NCBI RefSeq assembly: GCF_006716905.1
Contig: NZ_VFPV01000001.1
Location: forward strand, 1,304,001 to 1,368,000
DNA from: Acidovorax temperans
GTDB taxonomy: Bacteria > Pseudomonadota > Gammaproteobacteria > Burkholderiales > Burkholderiaceae_C
Reading direction: 5' to 3'
DNA: 64,000 nt
A model generated the notes under the pieces. The model saw only the letters and a list, made by a program, of their open reading frames with translations. It had not been told where the DNA came from and did no database searches. The position numbers and the translations under genes were made by a program. Each line of letters begins with the position of its first letter. Positions within the stretch are counted from its first letter, which is position 1. Of this stretch, positions 8,416-18,403 are shown one piece after another.

Positions 8416-8444
8416 CTTGAAATTGTCACAGACGCCCCTATCAT
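8416..8444 (+). promoter_or_regulatory. groESL promoter with sigma32-like and sigma70-like elements
   Basis: CTTGAA (8416-8421) is followed after 13 bp by CCCCTAT (8435-8441), a good heat-shock sigma32 match. TTGAAA (8417-8422) and TATCAT (8439-8444), 16 bp apart, also make a vegetative promoter. The CIRCE operator starts at the promoter's last base. Confidence 0.65.
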
Positions 8445-8470
8445 TAGCACTCACCGCAGACGAGTGCTAA
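8444..8470 (+). promoter_or_regulatory. CIRCE operator (HrcA binding site)
   Basis: TTAGCACTC, nine bases, GAGTGCTAA: a perfect match to the CIRCE inverted repeat that HrcA binds to repress chaperone genes. It overlaps the transcription start region of groESL. Confidence 0.95.
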
Positions 8471-8552
8471 CACTCTCTGCAGGCAGTCATCGGGCTCCCG
8501 CAATCGCGGGAGCCGAGTTATCAGCTTTTTTTACTGAAACAGGAGCAATGCA

Positions 8553-8843
8553 ATGAACCTTCGCCCTCTGCACGATCGCGTGATCGTCAAGCGTATTGAA
8601 AGCGAAACCACGACCGCTTCCGGCATCGTGATTCCTGACAACGCCGCCGAAAAGCCCGATCAAGGTGAAGTGTTGGCTGTGGGCCCCGGCAAGAAGAACG
8701 ACAAGGGTGAAGTGATCGCCCTGAACGTGAAGGTCGGCGACCGCGTTCTGTTCGGCAAGTACTCGGGCCAGACCGTCAAGGTCAACGGCGACGAGCTGCT
8801 GGTGATGAAGGAAGACGACCTGTTCGCCGTTGTGGAGAAATAA
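8553..8843 (+). CDS. groES: Co-chaperonin GroES (Hsp10)
   Basis: The 96-residue protein, the usual GroES length, begins [20 protein letters not shown], the classical N-terminus. It contains the mobile loop [23 protein letters not shown] and ends [13 protein letters not shown]. It forms the heptameric lid that caps GroEL during ATP-driven folding in the cytosol. The start ATG 8553 follows ACAGGAG. groEL follows after 172 bp, an unusually long gap that holds a palindromic repeat. Control by HrcA (CIRCE) and probably sigma32 is visible upstream. Confidence 0.98.
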   Translation: MNLRPLHDRVIVKRIESETTTASGIVIPDNAAEKPDQGEVLAVGPGKKNDKGEVIALNVKVGDRVLFGKYSGQTVKVNGDELLVMKEDDLFAVVEK

Positions 8844-8853
8844 AGCTACTGCG

Positions 8854-8948
8854 CAGGCGCCAGGCGTCGTTGCGCGGTGCTCGCAATCCTCACGTACTAG
8901 GCAAGTACGTTCCGGTTGCTGCGCTCCGTGCGCCTAGCCTGACACCTG
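8854..8948 (+). repeat. Imperfect palindromic repeat between groES and groEL
   Basis: Outer segments CAGGCGCCAGGC and GCCTGACACCTG and inner arms around ACGTAC...GTACGT give a long imperfect inverted repeat. The style (TCCTCACGTACT...AAGTACGTTCCGG) is that of dispersed burkholderial palindromic repeats. It would form a stem-loop in the groESL mRNA and may set the ratio of the two proteins. Confidence 0.6.
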
Positions 8949-9006
8949 TTCGCTACGCTTTCTTTCACCACAAACCGTTATCCGTTTAACGATTTTCAGA
9001 ATTTAG

Positions 9007-10662
<1,656 letters not shown>

Positions 10663-10698
10663 TTGCCTGGCGGGCATTCCACGGTGCCCTAGCCCAAA

Positions 10699-10729
10699 GC
10701 CTGCAGGTCTCACGGCCTGCAGGCTTTTT
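10699..10729 (+). terminator. groESL rho-independent terminator
   Basis: A perfect 9-bp stem (GCCTGCAGG / CCTGCAGGC) with an 8-nt loop is followed by TTTTT, 37 bp after the groEL stop. Confidence 0.92.
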
Positions 10730-10951
10730 ATATGGCTGTGCTGGATGTGCTGCCGCAAACAGCGGACCGCTCTGCCTTGCGGCGATGAGCTATCGCCAAA
10801 TCACATCAAATTTCATAGCATGCAGCGCTTACCACACGGGCGCTAGAGCCACTTTCGGCATCAACCACGCCAAACAGCCGTGGGGCCAAGCTGAACGCCG
10901 CATGAACGGGTTGTTAAGCCATTCTTCATGCCCGCGCCGCACCATAGCGGC

Positions 10952-11404
10952 ATGACAACAGCACACCGCCCCCTCTGCGCACGCATCGCAGCCCCTCTGT
11001 TGCTGGCTGCGTTGGCACCCCTGGCACACGCTGGCGACACCACGGCCGCCTCGCAAATGCAGCGCTTCAGCGATGCCTCTGGCACCGCTGTCAGTGCCGA
11101 GCGGGGACGCGTTTTCTTCAACAGCCGCCACAGCGGCGAATGGTCGTGTGCTTCGTGCCACGGTAACCCGCCCACCACGCCTGCGCGCCACGCCAGTACC
11201 GGCAAGACCATTGCGCCGCTGGCACCTGCGTTCAACCCCGAGCGCTTCACCGAAACGGCCAAGGTCGACAAATGGTTCCGTCGCAACTGCAACGACGTGC
11301 TCAAGCGCGAATGCACGGCGGCTGAGAAGGCTGACGTGCTGGCCTGGCTGCTGAAGCTCGACGCCAAAACTGCAGCCGCCCAACCCACCAAGAGCACGCC
11401 ATGA
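10952..11404 (+). CDS. SHP-type monoheme cytochrome c (DUF1924 family)
   Basis: The 150-residue periplasmic protein starts at ATG 10952 with a signal peptide (MTTAHRPLCARIAAPLLLAA, cleavage near AHAG). It has one c-type heme site, CASCH at residues 66-70, and the conserved segment WFRRNCNDVLKREC. This pattern fits DUF1924 and the sphaeroides heme protein (SHP), a high-spin oxygen-binding cytochrome; in SHP an asparagine is the sixth heme ligand, possibly in the RRNCND segment here. It overlaps the next gene by ATGA. Neighbours are a diheme cytochrome and cytochrome b561, as in known SHP operons. An in-frame ATG at 10928 would spoil the signal peptide. Confidence 0.85.
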   Translation: MTTAHRPLCARIAAPLLLAALAPLAHAGDTTAASQMQRFSDASGTAVSAERGRVFFNSRHSGEWSCASCHGNPPTTPARHASTGKTIAPLAPAFNPERFTETAKVDKWFRRNCNDVLKRECTAAEKADVLAWLLKLDAKTAAAQPTKSTP

Positions 11405-11931
11405 CCCACGCCACCCTCACAACCACCCTCACAACCACCCTCACACCCACCCGCACAAGCTGGATATATGCCGCCCGCCTGCCCGCAGCCTCGCTGGCAC
11501 TGGCCTGCGCCCTGCCTGCAGCGTGGGCCGACAGCCGCCAGATGCCGGAGTCCGGCATGCTGCCCGCCTACAAGCAGGAATGTGCGGGCTGCCACATGGC
11601 CTACCCGCCCGGCATGCTGCCCGCCAGCTCCTGGAGCCGAATGATGAAAGGTCTGGACCAGCACTACGGCACCGACGCATCGCTGGACCCCGCCATGGTG
11701 CGGCAGATCAGCGTGTGGCTGGAAGCCCATGCCGGCACCTACAAGCGCGTGCGCGAGGCACCTCCGCAAGATCGCATCACCCAGTCTGCATGGTTTGAAC
11801 GCAAGCACCGCGACATCGAACCCGCCGTGTGGAAGCGCGCTTCCATCGGCAGCCGCGCCAACTGTATGGCGTGCCACACCCGGGCCGACCAGGGTGACTT
11901 TGACGACGACCGCGTCCGCATTCCCAAGTGA
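11401..11931 (+). CDS. Diheme cytochrome c (DHC-type), electron partner of SHP
   Basis: This 176-residue exported protein has two c-heme motifs, CAGCH at residues 61-65 and CMACH near residue 152. The signal region (about residues 20-44, ending LPAAWA) is preceded by an unusual threonine/leucine stretch encoded by three copies of a 12-bp repeat (11413-11448). DHC passes electrons from the membrane cytochrome b to SHP in Rhodobacter and Shewanella. The start ATG overlaps the SHP stop (ATGA), so translation is coupled. The true N-terminus might be further in, but no other ATG fits before the signal core. Confidence 0.88.
   Translation: MTHATLTTTLTTTLTPTRTSWIYAARLPAASLALACALPAAWADSRQMPESGMLPAYKQECAGCHMAYPPGMLPASSWSRMMKGLDQHYGTDASLDPAMVRQISVWLEAHAGTYKRVREAPPQDRITQSAWFERKHRDIEPAVWKRASIGSRANCMACHTRADQGDFDDDRVRIPK
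11413..11448 (+). repeat. Three tandem 12-bp units in the diheme cytochrome leader
   Basis: ACCCTCACAACC occurs twice exactly and a third time with one change, encoding Thr-Leu-Thr-Thr units ahead of the signal peptide. Copy number could change without breaking the frame. Confidence 0.85.
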
Positions 11932-11939
11932 GCATCCGC

Positions 11940-12719
11940 ATGACCAGCAACAGCCTTCCCCACAACGCGCCGCCCGCACCGTCCGGGTCGGCCCCATCTG
12001 TGCCCTCATCGGCCGCCACGCTCCGCCCCGCCACCCGCCGCGTGGTGGATGCCGCCACACGCATGCTGCACTGGCTGATGGCGCTGAGCTTCACCGGTGC
12101 CTACATCACCGCCGATGGTGAACGCTGGCGGCTGGTGCACGTCACGCTGGGCTACACCCTGGCGGGGCTGCTGGTGGCACGGGTGCTGTGGGGTCTGTTC
12201 GGCCCCCGGCAGGTGCGCCTGTCCGTGCTGTGGCGCAAGCTACAGGGGTTGCCCGCCTGGTTGCAGTCGCTGGTCGCCGTGCGCTCGCCATCGGCACTGC
12301 AGGCCGCTTGGCGGCCCGGGCAAAACCTGCTGATGGCACTGGCCGTGGGGCTGATTTTGGTGTCCATCGTCCCGCTCACCCTCAGCGGCTACGCCGTGTG
12401 GGATGAATGGGGCGGCGAATGGCTGGAAGAGGTGCACGAGTTCTTCGGCAACGCCATGTTGATGGTCGTGCTGGTGCATGTGGGGCTGATCGCCCTTTTG
12501 AGCGTGCTGCGCCGCAAGAACCAGGCGCTGCCCATGCTGACAGGCCGTGTGCCCGGCCCTGGCCCCGACTTGGCCAAACACAACCACCGCGCCTTGGCCG
12601 CCCTGGTGCTGGCCTGCGTGCTGGGGTTCTGGGCCTGGCAGTGGAACAACGCACCGGTGCAACCCGCGGCCACCAGCTGGGGCTGGGGCGAGAATCACGA
12701 CGATGACGACGACGATTAA
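11940..12719 (+). CDS. Cytochrome b561 (membrane electron donor of the SHP system)
   Basis: The 259-residue protein has about four or five membrane helices (regions HWLMALSFTGAYI, HVTLGYTLAGLLVARVLW, NLLMALAVGLILVSIVPLTL, FGNAMLMVVLVHVGLIALL, ALAALVLACVLGFWAW). Histidines in these helices would bind two b hemes. It should take electrons from the quinone pool and give them to the diheme cytochrome. The C-terminus ends in an aspartate run (HDDDDDD). I start at ATG 11940; an in-frame GTG at 11928 overlapping the previous stop is possible. It sits in the SHP operon, just before the regulator. Confidence 0.88.
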   Translation: MTSNSLPHNAPPAPSGSAPSVPSSAATLRPATRRVVDAATRMLHWLMALSFTGAYITADGERWRLVHVTLGYTLAGLLVARVLWGLFGPRQVRLSVLWRKLQGLPAWLQSLVAVRSPSALQAAWRPGQNLLMALAVGLILVSIVPLTLSGYAVWDEWGGEWLEEVHEFFGNAMLMVVLVHVGLIALLSVLRRKNQALPMLTGRVPGPGPDLAKHNHRALAALVLACVLGFWAWQWNNAPVQPAATSWGWGENHDDDDDD

Positions 12720-12732
12720 CTGAAGGCACTCC

Positions 12733-13398
12733 ATGCGCATCCTGCTGGCAGAAGACGATGAACTCCTGGGCTCTGGCATCCGTGCGGGCTTGGCGCAGCA
12801 CGGCTTTCAGGTGGACTGGGTGCGCGATGGCGTGGCCGCAGAACGGGAACTGGCCACCGGCGCCTACCAGGCCGCAGTGCTCGACCTGGGCTTGCCCCGC
12901 CAGGACGGCATGGAGGTGCTGCGCCAAACGCGGGCACGCCGCAACACCACGCCCGTGCTGGTGCTTACCGCCCGCGACGCCGTGCCCGCCCGCATCGAAG
13001 GGCTGGACGCGGGGGCCGACGATTACCTCATCAAACCCATCGACCTGCACGAACTGGCCGCCCGCCTGCGCGCTCTGGTGCGCCGCGCCCATGGGCAAAG
13101 CGACACCTGCCTGGCCGCTGGCGATGTGGTGCTGGACCCGGCCGCACACCAGGTGCTGGCCCACGGCCAGCCTGTGGAACTGTCCAACCGCGAATACGAC
13201 CTGCTGCACGCCCTGATGCTGAATGCGGGCCGCGTGCTCAGCCGCGAACAGCTGGAGCAACGACTGTACGAGTGGGGCAGCGAGATCAACAGCAATGCGG
13301 TGGAAGTGCACATCTACCACCTGCGCCGCAAGCTGGGCGCCGGATTGATCGAAACCGTGCGTGGCGTGGGCTACCGCATTCCGCGGGTGCAGGCATGA
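12733..13398 (+). CDS. OmpR-family response regulator (QseB/PmrA-like)
   Basis: The 221-residue protein has an N-terminal receiver domain with acidic pocket AEDDE (residues 6-10), phosphorylation site D51 in VLDLGLP and the conserved lysine in LIKP, and a C-terminal winged helix (REYDLLHALMLNAGRVLSRE to GVGYRIPRV). It follows cytochrome b561 by 13 bp and overlaps its sensor kinase (ATGA at 13395-13398). Gene order suggests it controls the SHP cytochrome operon itself. The signal is unknown. Confidence 0.92.
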   Translation: MRILLAEDDELLGSGIRAGLAQHGFQVDWVRDGVAAERELATGAYQAAVLDLGLPRQDGMEVLRQTRARRNTTPVLVLTARDAVPARIEGLDAGADDYLIKPIDLHELAARLRALVRRAHGQSDTCLAAGDVVLDPAAHQVLAHGQPVELSNREYDLLHALMLNAGRVLSREQLEQRLYEWGSEINSNAVEVHIYHLRRKLGAGLIETVRGVGYRIPRVQA

Positions 13399-14747
13399 GC
13401 GGCACCACATCAACGCGCACGCCGCGTTCGTTGCAGGCGCGGCTGCTGATGACTGTGCTGGCGCTGGTGGTCGTGGCCTGGGCTACTGCGGCCGCGCTGG
13501 CCTGGCATGAGACCGATGACGAAGTCAGCGACCTGCTGGACGCGCACCTGGCCCAGACCGCCGCCCTGCTGCGCCTGCAGCCGCTGGACGAACTGGACGA
13601 AGACCGCCTTAACGAGGCGCCCGAACTGGACAAGCACCAGCCCCGCGTGGTGTTCCAGTTGTGGCATGAGGGGCAGCTGCTAGCCCGATCAGCCAGCGCG
13701 CCGCACGAGCCCCTGACACGGCGGCACAAACGGGGCTTTGCCGACAGCACTGTGGACGGCAAAGCGTGGCGCGTGTTTGTGACCCAAGGGCGCGAAAGCG
13801 ATGTGCGTATTCTGGTGGGCGAGCTGCAATCGGTGCGCGAAGAAATCATCCTGGCCAGCCTCACCAGCATCCTCAAGCCCATGGCATGGGCCTTGCCTCT
13901 GCTGGCACTGGGCATCTGGTGGGCCGTGCGTGGCTCGGTGCGCCCGCTGGGGCAGTTGGGCCGCGCCGTGGCGGCGCGCCAGCCCCAATCGCTGGAGCCG
14001 CTACCCACCCAGGGTGTGCCACCCGAGGTGTTGCCGCTGGTGACTGCGTTGAATGATTTGTTTGAACGCACGGCCCGCCTGCTGGCCACCGAACAGCAGT
14101 TCACTGCCGATGCCGCCCACGAACTGCGCACCCCCATCGCCGGGATTCGCATGCAAGCCCAGGTGGCACAGGGCGCGGCAGATTCGCAGGAACGCGCACG
14201 CGCGCTGGAGGCTACCGTGCAAGGCTGCGACCGCGCCACACGCCTGGTGGAACAGCTGCTGCAACTGGCGCGGCTGGATGCAGAGCCAGCCACGGGTAAC
14301 GCCCAGAGCACGCCGCTGGCAGACGTGATCCGCTCATTGGTGGCGGAATGCAGCCCGACCGCACAGCGCCGGCAGCAGGAAGTGGCAATCACCGAGCCTT
14401 TGCCCGCAGCCCTCCATATTCCGCTGCCCGAGCCCTTGGCCCGTGTGCTGTTGCGCAATTTGCTGGACAACGCCGTGCGCTACAGCCCCGATGGCGCGCA
14501 GGTGCGGCTGCAGGTGGCCCAGGCCCAGGGCTTTACGGAGTTGACCGTGGAAGACAGTGGCCCCGGCCTGGCACCGGAACAACAGGCAAGGCTGGGCGAA
14601 AGGTTCTTTCGCGTGCTGGGCACAGGCCAGACGGGCAGCGGCCTGGGATGGTCCATCGTGCAGCGCATCGCGCGCATTCACCGGCTGCAGATCAGCACCG
14701 ACACCAGCCCAGAGCTGGGGGGCATGCGCGTGAAGGTGCGCTGGTAA
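13395..14747 (+). CDS. Sensor histidine kinase (QseC-like)
   Basis: The 450-residue inner-membrane kinase has a first membrane helix near residues 17-35 (LLMTVLALVVVAWATAAALA), a periplasmic domain of about 120 residues, a second helix (MAWALPLLALGIWWAV) and a HAMP-like region. The phosphoacceptor is H242 in ADAAHELRTPIAG. ATP-binding boxes are NLLDNAVRYS (N), VEDSGPGL (G1) and GSGLGWSI (G2). The start ATG 13395 overlaps the regulator stop. With that regulator it should sense a periplasmic or redox cue linked to the SHP cytochromes; this is inferred from position only. Confidence 0.92.
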   Translation: MSGTTSTRTPRSLQARLLMTVLALVVVAWATAAALAWHETDDEVSDLLDAHLAQTAALLRLQPLDELDEDRLNEAPELDKHQPRVVFQLWHEGQLLARSASAPHEPLTRRHKRGFADSTVDGKAWRVFVTQGRESDVRILVGELQSVREEIILASLTSILKPMAWALPLLALGIWWAVRGSVRPLGQLGRAVAARQPQSLEPLPTQGVPPEVLPLVTALNDLFERTARLLATEQQFTADAAHELRTPIAGIRMQAQVAQGAADSQERARALEATVQGCDRATRLVEQLLQLARLDAEPATGNAQSTPLADVIRSLVAECSPTAQRRQQEVAITEPLPAALHIPLPEPLARVLLRNLLDNAVRYSPDGAQVRLQVAQAQGFTELTVEDSGPGLAPEQQARLGERFFRVLGTGQTGSGLGWSIVQRIARIHRLQISTDTSPELGGMRVKVRW

Positions 14748-14775
14748 GGGGGCAAGCCCCTCCCCCACCGAGCCC

Positions 14776-15414
14776 TCAGACTGGCGCGCGCAAAGCGTGT
14801 GTGTCGCGTGCCAACTGGGTGATACGCGCCCAGTCTCCCTGGCGCATGGCGTCTGCAGGCGTCAACCACGAGCCACCCACGCAGCGCACATTGGGCAAAG
14901 CCAGGTAGTTGGGGGCGGTGGCTTGGCTGATGCCCCCCGTGGGGCAGAAGCTCACCTGCCCAAACGGACTGGCCCACGCCTTGAGCAAGGGGATGCCACC
15001 AGCAGCCTCGGCCGGAAACAGCTTGAGGAACGAGAACCCATCGGCCAGCGCGGCCATGATTTCGCCGGACGTTGCCACGCCCGGCAGCAGCGGCAGGCCA
15101 AGCCCCTTGCAGGCATTGCCCACGTCTGAGGTGTAGCCCGGGCTGACGGCAAAACGTGCACCGGCCTCGCTGGCGCGGCGGGCATCATCGGCATTGAGCA
15201 CGGTGCCCACGCCGACCAAAGCTTCGGGCAAATGGCGCGCGATGGCTTCAATGGCCGGCAGCGCAGCAGCAGTGCGCAGCGTCACCTCCAGCACCTTCAC
15301 ACCACCGGCCAACAGCGCTTCAGCCAAAGGCAGCGCGTCTTCCACGCGGTCGATCACGATGACGGGGATGACGGGGATGACGGGGCCATGGCTGGCGATG
15401 TCGAGGGGATTCAT
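14776..15414 (-). CDS. eda: KDPG aldolase (2-dehydro-3-deoxy-6-phosphogluconate / 4-hydroxy-2-oxoglutarate aldolase)
   Basis: The last Entner-Doudoroff enzyme splits KDPG into pyruvate and glyceraldehyde-3-phosphate. At 212 residues it has the family length. The catalytic glutamate is in VLEVTLRT, the Schiff-base lysine in FLKLFPAEAAGG, and the phosphate-binding loop in PTGGI. The N-terminal strand reads GPVIPVIPVIVID, where I recall about GPVVPVIVV in E. coli Eda; the extra triplet comes from a 9-bp tandem repeat at 15361-15387. It lies 173 bp downstream of edd on the same strand, and the gap holds a dispersed repeat. Confidence 0.95.
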   Translation of the reverse strand: MNPLDIASHGPVIPVIPVIVIDRVEDALPLAEALLAGGVKVLEVTLRTAAALPAIEAIARHLPEALVGVGTVLNADDARRASEAGARFAVSPGYTSDVGNACKGLGLPLLPGVATSGEIMAALADGFSFLKLFPAEAAGGIPLLKAWASPFGQVSFCPTGGISQATAPNYLALPNVRCVGGSWLTPADAMRQGDWARITQLARDTHALRAPV

Positions 15415-15499
15415 AAGTTGGTGCTCCTTGATTTATTGGGTGTCGGATGCCGCAAGCGGCCTACAAAACTGGCGAGACGCCATACCAGTGCACCCGTGG

Positions 15500-15587
15500 A
15501 GCTGGCTTTGCCAGGCCACTGGGTGCGTTCCCCTCCCGCGCAGCGAGAGAGGGGGAAGGCGCGCAGCGACTCAGGGGGTGCATCCTG
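15500..15587 (+). repeat. Dispersed GC-rich repeat with CCCCT...CAGGGGG structure, copy 1
   Basis: The sequence from GGTGCGTTCCCCTCCCGCGC through GAGGGGGAAGGCGCGCAGCG to ACTCAGGGGGT fills the eda-edd gap and starts 5 bp after the edd stop. A similar block lies at 37795-37907 in the same strand sense. It is self-complementary in part and may affect edd mRNA 3' end formation. Confidence 0.65.
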
Positions 15588-17357
15588 CTACAACCATGTG
15601 CAGGCTCCTTGTTCAGCACCGCCAGCGTGGCGGCGAAAGTTGGTGAAGAGTTCGCGACCAAACCCGGTTTGCGAGGGTGCGTTGTAAGGCGCGGGGGTGC
15701 GAGCGGCCCAAGTGGCTTCATCGACCAGCACATCCAGCGTGCCTGCCACGGCATCGACCCGCACCATGTCGCCATCGCGCACCTTGGCCAACGGGCCACC
15801 GGCCAGTGCCTCGGGCGTAACGTGGATGGCAGCAGGCACCTTGCCCGATGCGCCGCTCATGCGGCCATCGGTGACCAACGCAACTTTGAAGCCCTGGTTT
15901 TGCAGCACGGCCAGCGGGGGCGTGAGCTTGTGCAGCTCGGGCATGCCATTGGCCTGCGGGCCCTGAAAGCGCACCACAGCGACCATGTCCTGGTTGACCT
16001 CGCCCGCACTGAAGGCGGCGAGCAAGGCCTCTTGCGAATCAAAGACGCGGGCCGGGGCCTCGATGATGTGGCGGTCTTCAGGCACGGCAGACACCTTGAT
16101 CACCGCACGGCCCAGGCGGCCTTGCAGCAGGCGCAGGCCGCCCGTGGGGGAGAAGGGGTTGGACACGGGGCGCAGCACGCTTTCGTCGCCCGACTGGGCC
16201 GGTGCATCTTGCCCGCCTGCGGCAATGCCGCCCGCATTCACGCTCATCACATCGGCGTGCATGAAGCCACCGGCCAGCAGCTCGCGCAAGATCCACGCGG
16301 GGCCGCCTGCGGCCTGGAACTGGTTCACATCGGCATCGCCATTGGGGTACACGCGAGCCAGCAACGGCACGGCGGACGAGAGTTCATCAAAGTCCGACCA
16401 GTCGATCAGAATGCCCGCGCTGCGCGCAATCGCCACCCAGTGGATTAGGTGGTTGGTGGAGCCGCCCGTGGCCAGCAGGGCCACCATGGCGTTGACGATG
16501 CAGCGCTCGTCCACCAGCTTGCCGATGGGGGTGAAGCGGTTGCCGCGCTTGCCGATGTCGAGCACGGTGCGCAGCGCCTGGCGGGTGAAGGCCTCGCGCG
16601 CCTCGGTGCCAGGCGCTTCAAACGCCGCGCCGGGCACATGCAGGCCCATGGCTTCCAGCAGCATCTGGTTGCTGTTGGCCGTGCCGTAAAACGTGCAGGT
16701 GCCAGGGCTGTGGTACGCAGCGGACTCGGCCTTGAGCAGCTCGTCGCGCCCCACCAGGCCTTGTGCGTACTGCTCGCGCACCTTGGCCTTGTCTTTGTTC
16801 GACAAGCCCGTGCCCATGGGGCCTGCGGGCACAAATACACAGGGCAAGTGGCCATAGTGCAGCGCACCGATCAGCAAGCCCGGCACGATCTTGTCGCACA
16901 CACCCAGCAGCAGCACACCGTCAAACACATCGTGGGACAGCGCTACCGCCGTGGCCATGGCAATGGCATCGCGGGAGAACAGCGACAGCTCCATGCCGGG
17001 CGTGCCCTGCGTCACGCCGTCGCACATCGCAGGCACACCGCCCGCCACTTGCACCGTGGCGCCCAGCTTGGCGGCTTCGTCGCGCAAGACGGCGGGATAG
17101 CTTTGGTACGGCTGGTGGGCCGAGAGCATGTCGTTGTAGGCCGTGACGATGCCAATGTTGGGGGCCTTCTCGACGGTGACCTTGAACTTGTCGGAACCCG
17201 GCAGCGCCGCATAGGCATGGGCCAGGTTGGCGCAGCCCATGCGGTCTTGAGCGGGCTTGCGAGCGATCATGGCATCGATGCCTGCAAGGTAGGCGCCGCG
17301 CGTGTCTGCGCTGCGCTGGACAATGCGCTGGGTCACGCGCGCTACAACTGGGTGCAT
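15588..17357 (-). CDS. edd: Phosphogluconate dehydratase (6-phosphogluconate dehydratase)
   Basis: Edd dehydrates 6-phosphogluconate to KDPG and needs an iron-sulfur cluster. The chosen ATG (17355-17357) gives 589 residues, begins [20 protein letters not shown] and aligns with the E. coli Edd start; GGAGA lies just upstream. A second ATG 12 bp earlier (17369) is possible. IlvD/Edd family blocks are present: [83 protein letters not shown] and [20 protein letters not shown]. It is divergent from a SMP-30 lactonase gene, with a HexR-like site between the two starts. Confidence 0.97.
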   Translation of the reverse strand: MHPVVARVTQRIVQRSADTRGAYLAGIDAMIARKPAQDRMGCANLAHAYAALPGSDKFKVTVEKAPNIGIVTAYNDMLSAHQPYQSYPAVLRDEAAKLGATVQVAGGVPAMCDGVTQGTPGMELSLFSRDAIAMATAVALSHDVFDGVLLLGVCDKIVPGLLIGALHYGHLPCVFVPAGPMGTGLSNKDKAKVREQYAQGLVGRDELLKAESAAYHSPGTCTFYGTANSNQMLLEAMGLHVPGAAFEAPGTEAREAFTRQALRTVLDIGKRGNRFTPIGKLVDERCIVNAMVALLATGGSTNHLIHWVAIARSAGILIDWSDFDELSSAVPLLARVYPNGDADVNQFQAAGGPAWILRELLAGGFMHADVMSVNAGGIAAGGQDAPAQSGDESVLRPVSNPFSPTGGLRLLQGRLGRAVIKVSAVPEDRHIIEAPARVFDSQEALLAAFSAGEVNQDMVAVVRFQGPQANGMPELHKLTPPLAVLQNQGFKVALVTDGRMSGASGKVPAAIHVTPEALAGGPLAKVRDGDMVRVDAVAGTLDVLVDEATWAARTPAPYNAPSQTGFGRELFTNFRRHAGGAEQGACTWL

Positions 17358-17426
17358 GGAAGTCTCCATCGGTGGGTGGCAAGGCCCCGTGCATGGCGCC
17401 GGGGCTCAGTATCTGAGGCCCTAGAA

Positions 17427-17441
17427 TGTAACTCGATAACC
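17427..17441 (+). promoter_or_regulatory. HexR-like operator between edd and the lactonase gene
   Basis: TGTAACTCGATAACC matches 12 of 15 positions of the local consensus TGTAACTTGATTACA built from the sites near zwf. It lies in the 99-bp divergent promoter region, so it could control both genes. Confidence 0.6.
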
Positions 17442-17456
17442 ACCCCGATTCAACCC

Positions 17457-18386
17457 ATGCCCCTGCAAACCTTGCCCTTGCCGCCGTCCGAACTGGGCGA
17501 ATCGCCCTTCTGGCACCCCACGGAAAAATCCCTTTACTGGTGTGACATTCAGGGACAAGCGGTGCATGCGTGGCATCCTCAGAGCGGCAAACACCGGCAG
17601 TGGCGCATGCCCAGCGAGCCCGGTTGCTGCGCGCCAGTGGCGGCGGGTCGATTGGTAATCGGGTTACGAAACGGTTTCTATCTTCTGGACACGGCCAAGG
17701 ACAGCGCCGACCCCACCGCCCTCACCTGCCTGGCCCTGCTGCCGCCCGAGCAGCACGACACCGCGGTTCTGCGCTTGAACGACGGCCGGTGCGATACCGC
17801 GGGCCGCTTTTGGGCGGGCTCAGTCATCACGCCCCGCACGGCACCCAATGCCGCTCTGTGGTGCCTGCAGGCCGATGCCAGCAGCGCCACCGGCTACAGC
17901 GTGCGCCACATGGCGGGCGACAACTTCACCGCCAACGGCTTGGCCTTCAGCCCCGACAACTGCACCCTGTATTGGTCGAACACGCCGGAACACCGCATTG
18001 ACCAGTTTGACTTTGATGTGACCACGGGCGCAATCACCAACCGCCGCCCCTGGGTGCAGTTTGACCGCAAGGTGGACGGCCAGCCTTATGGCGGCCGACC
18101 CGATGGCGCGGCAGTGGATGTGGAGGGGAACTACTGGGTCGCGATGTATGAGGGGGCGTGTGTGCTACAGCTCTCACCAGCGGGCAAGGTCCTGCAGCGC
18201 ATTGCAGTGCCAGTACAGTGCCCGACGATGGTGTGCTTCGGCGGTGACGATTTGCGCACGCTCTACATCACCTCTGCACGCGCCGGACGACCCCAGCAGG
18301 AGTGCGAAGCCCTCGTGCCCGCAGGCAGCTTGTTCAGCATCGAAGTGGGCGTGCCAGGGTTACCGGTGAACTTCTTTCGCTGCTGA
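17457..18386 (+). CDS. SMP-30/gluconolactonase/LRE family lactonase
   Basis: The 309-residue six-bladed beta-propeller protein has the metal-site glutamate in LGESPFW, the NDGRCDTAGRFWAG block, the GLAFSPDNCTLYWSNT block with conserved asparagine/aspartate, and the PDGAAVDVEGNYWVAMY block. SMP-30 proteins are divalent-metal lactonases. Its place between edd and pgi, under a HexR-like site, suggests it hydrolyses 6-phosphogluconolactone made by Zwf, because no classical pgl gene is seen nearby. An alternative is hydrolysis of free gluconolactone or another sugar lactone. Start ATG 17457; it ends 17 bp from the convergent pgi. Confidence 0.88.
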   Translation: MPLQTLPLPPSELGESPFWHPTEKSLYWCDIQGQAVHAWHPQSGKHRQWRMPSEPGCCAPVAAGRLVIGLRNGFYLLDTAKDSADPTALTCLALLPPEQHDTAVLRLNDGRCDTAGRFWAGSVITPRTAPNAALWCLQADASSATGYSVRHMAGDNFTANGLAFSPDNCTLYWSNTPEHRIDQFDFDVTTGAITNRRPWVQFDRKVDGQPYGGRPDGAAVDVEGNYWVAMYEGACVLQLSPAGKVLQRIAVPVQCPTMVCFGGDDLRTLYITSARAGRPQQECEALVPAGSLFSIEVGVPGLPVNFFRC

Positions 18387-18403
18387 CTGGGCAGCGCGTT
18401 GCC

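Noticed and set aside
10806..10852. Eighth copy of the short interspersed repeat
   Set aside because: CATAGCATGCAGCGCTT and GGCGCTAGAGCC are suggestive, but the arms do not pair well enough to call it.
11413..11448. Possible CRISPR-like array
   Set aside because: The units are 12 bp, directly adjacent and in frame in a cytochrome gene; there are no spacers. No CRISPR array was seen anywhere in the window.
16449..17456. Long open extension in front of the SMP-30 lactonase
   Set aside because: It lies antisense to edd; the lactonase fold starts at ATG 17457, and the extension has no protein pattern.
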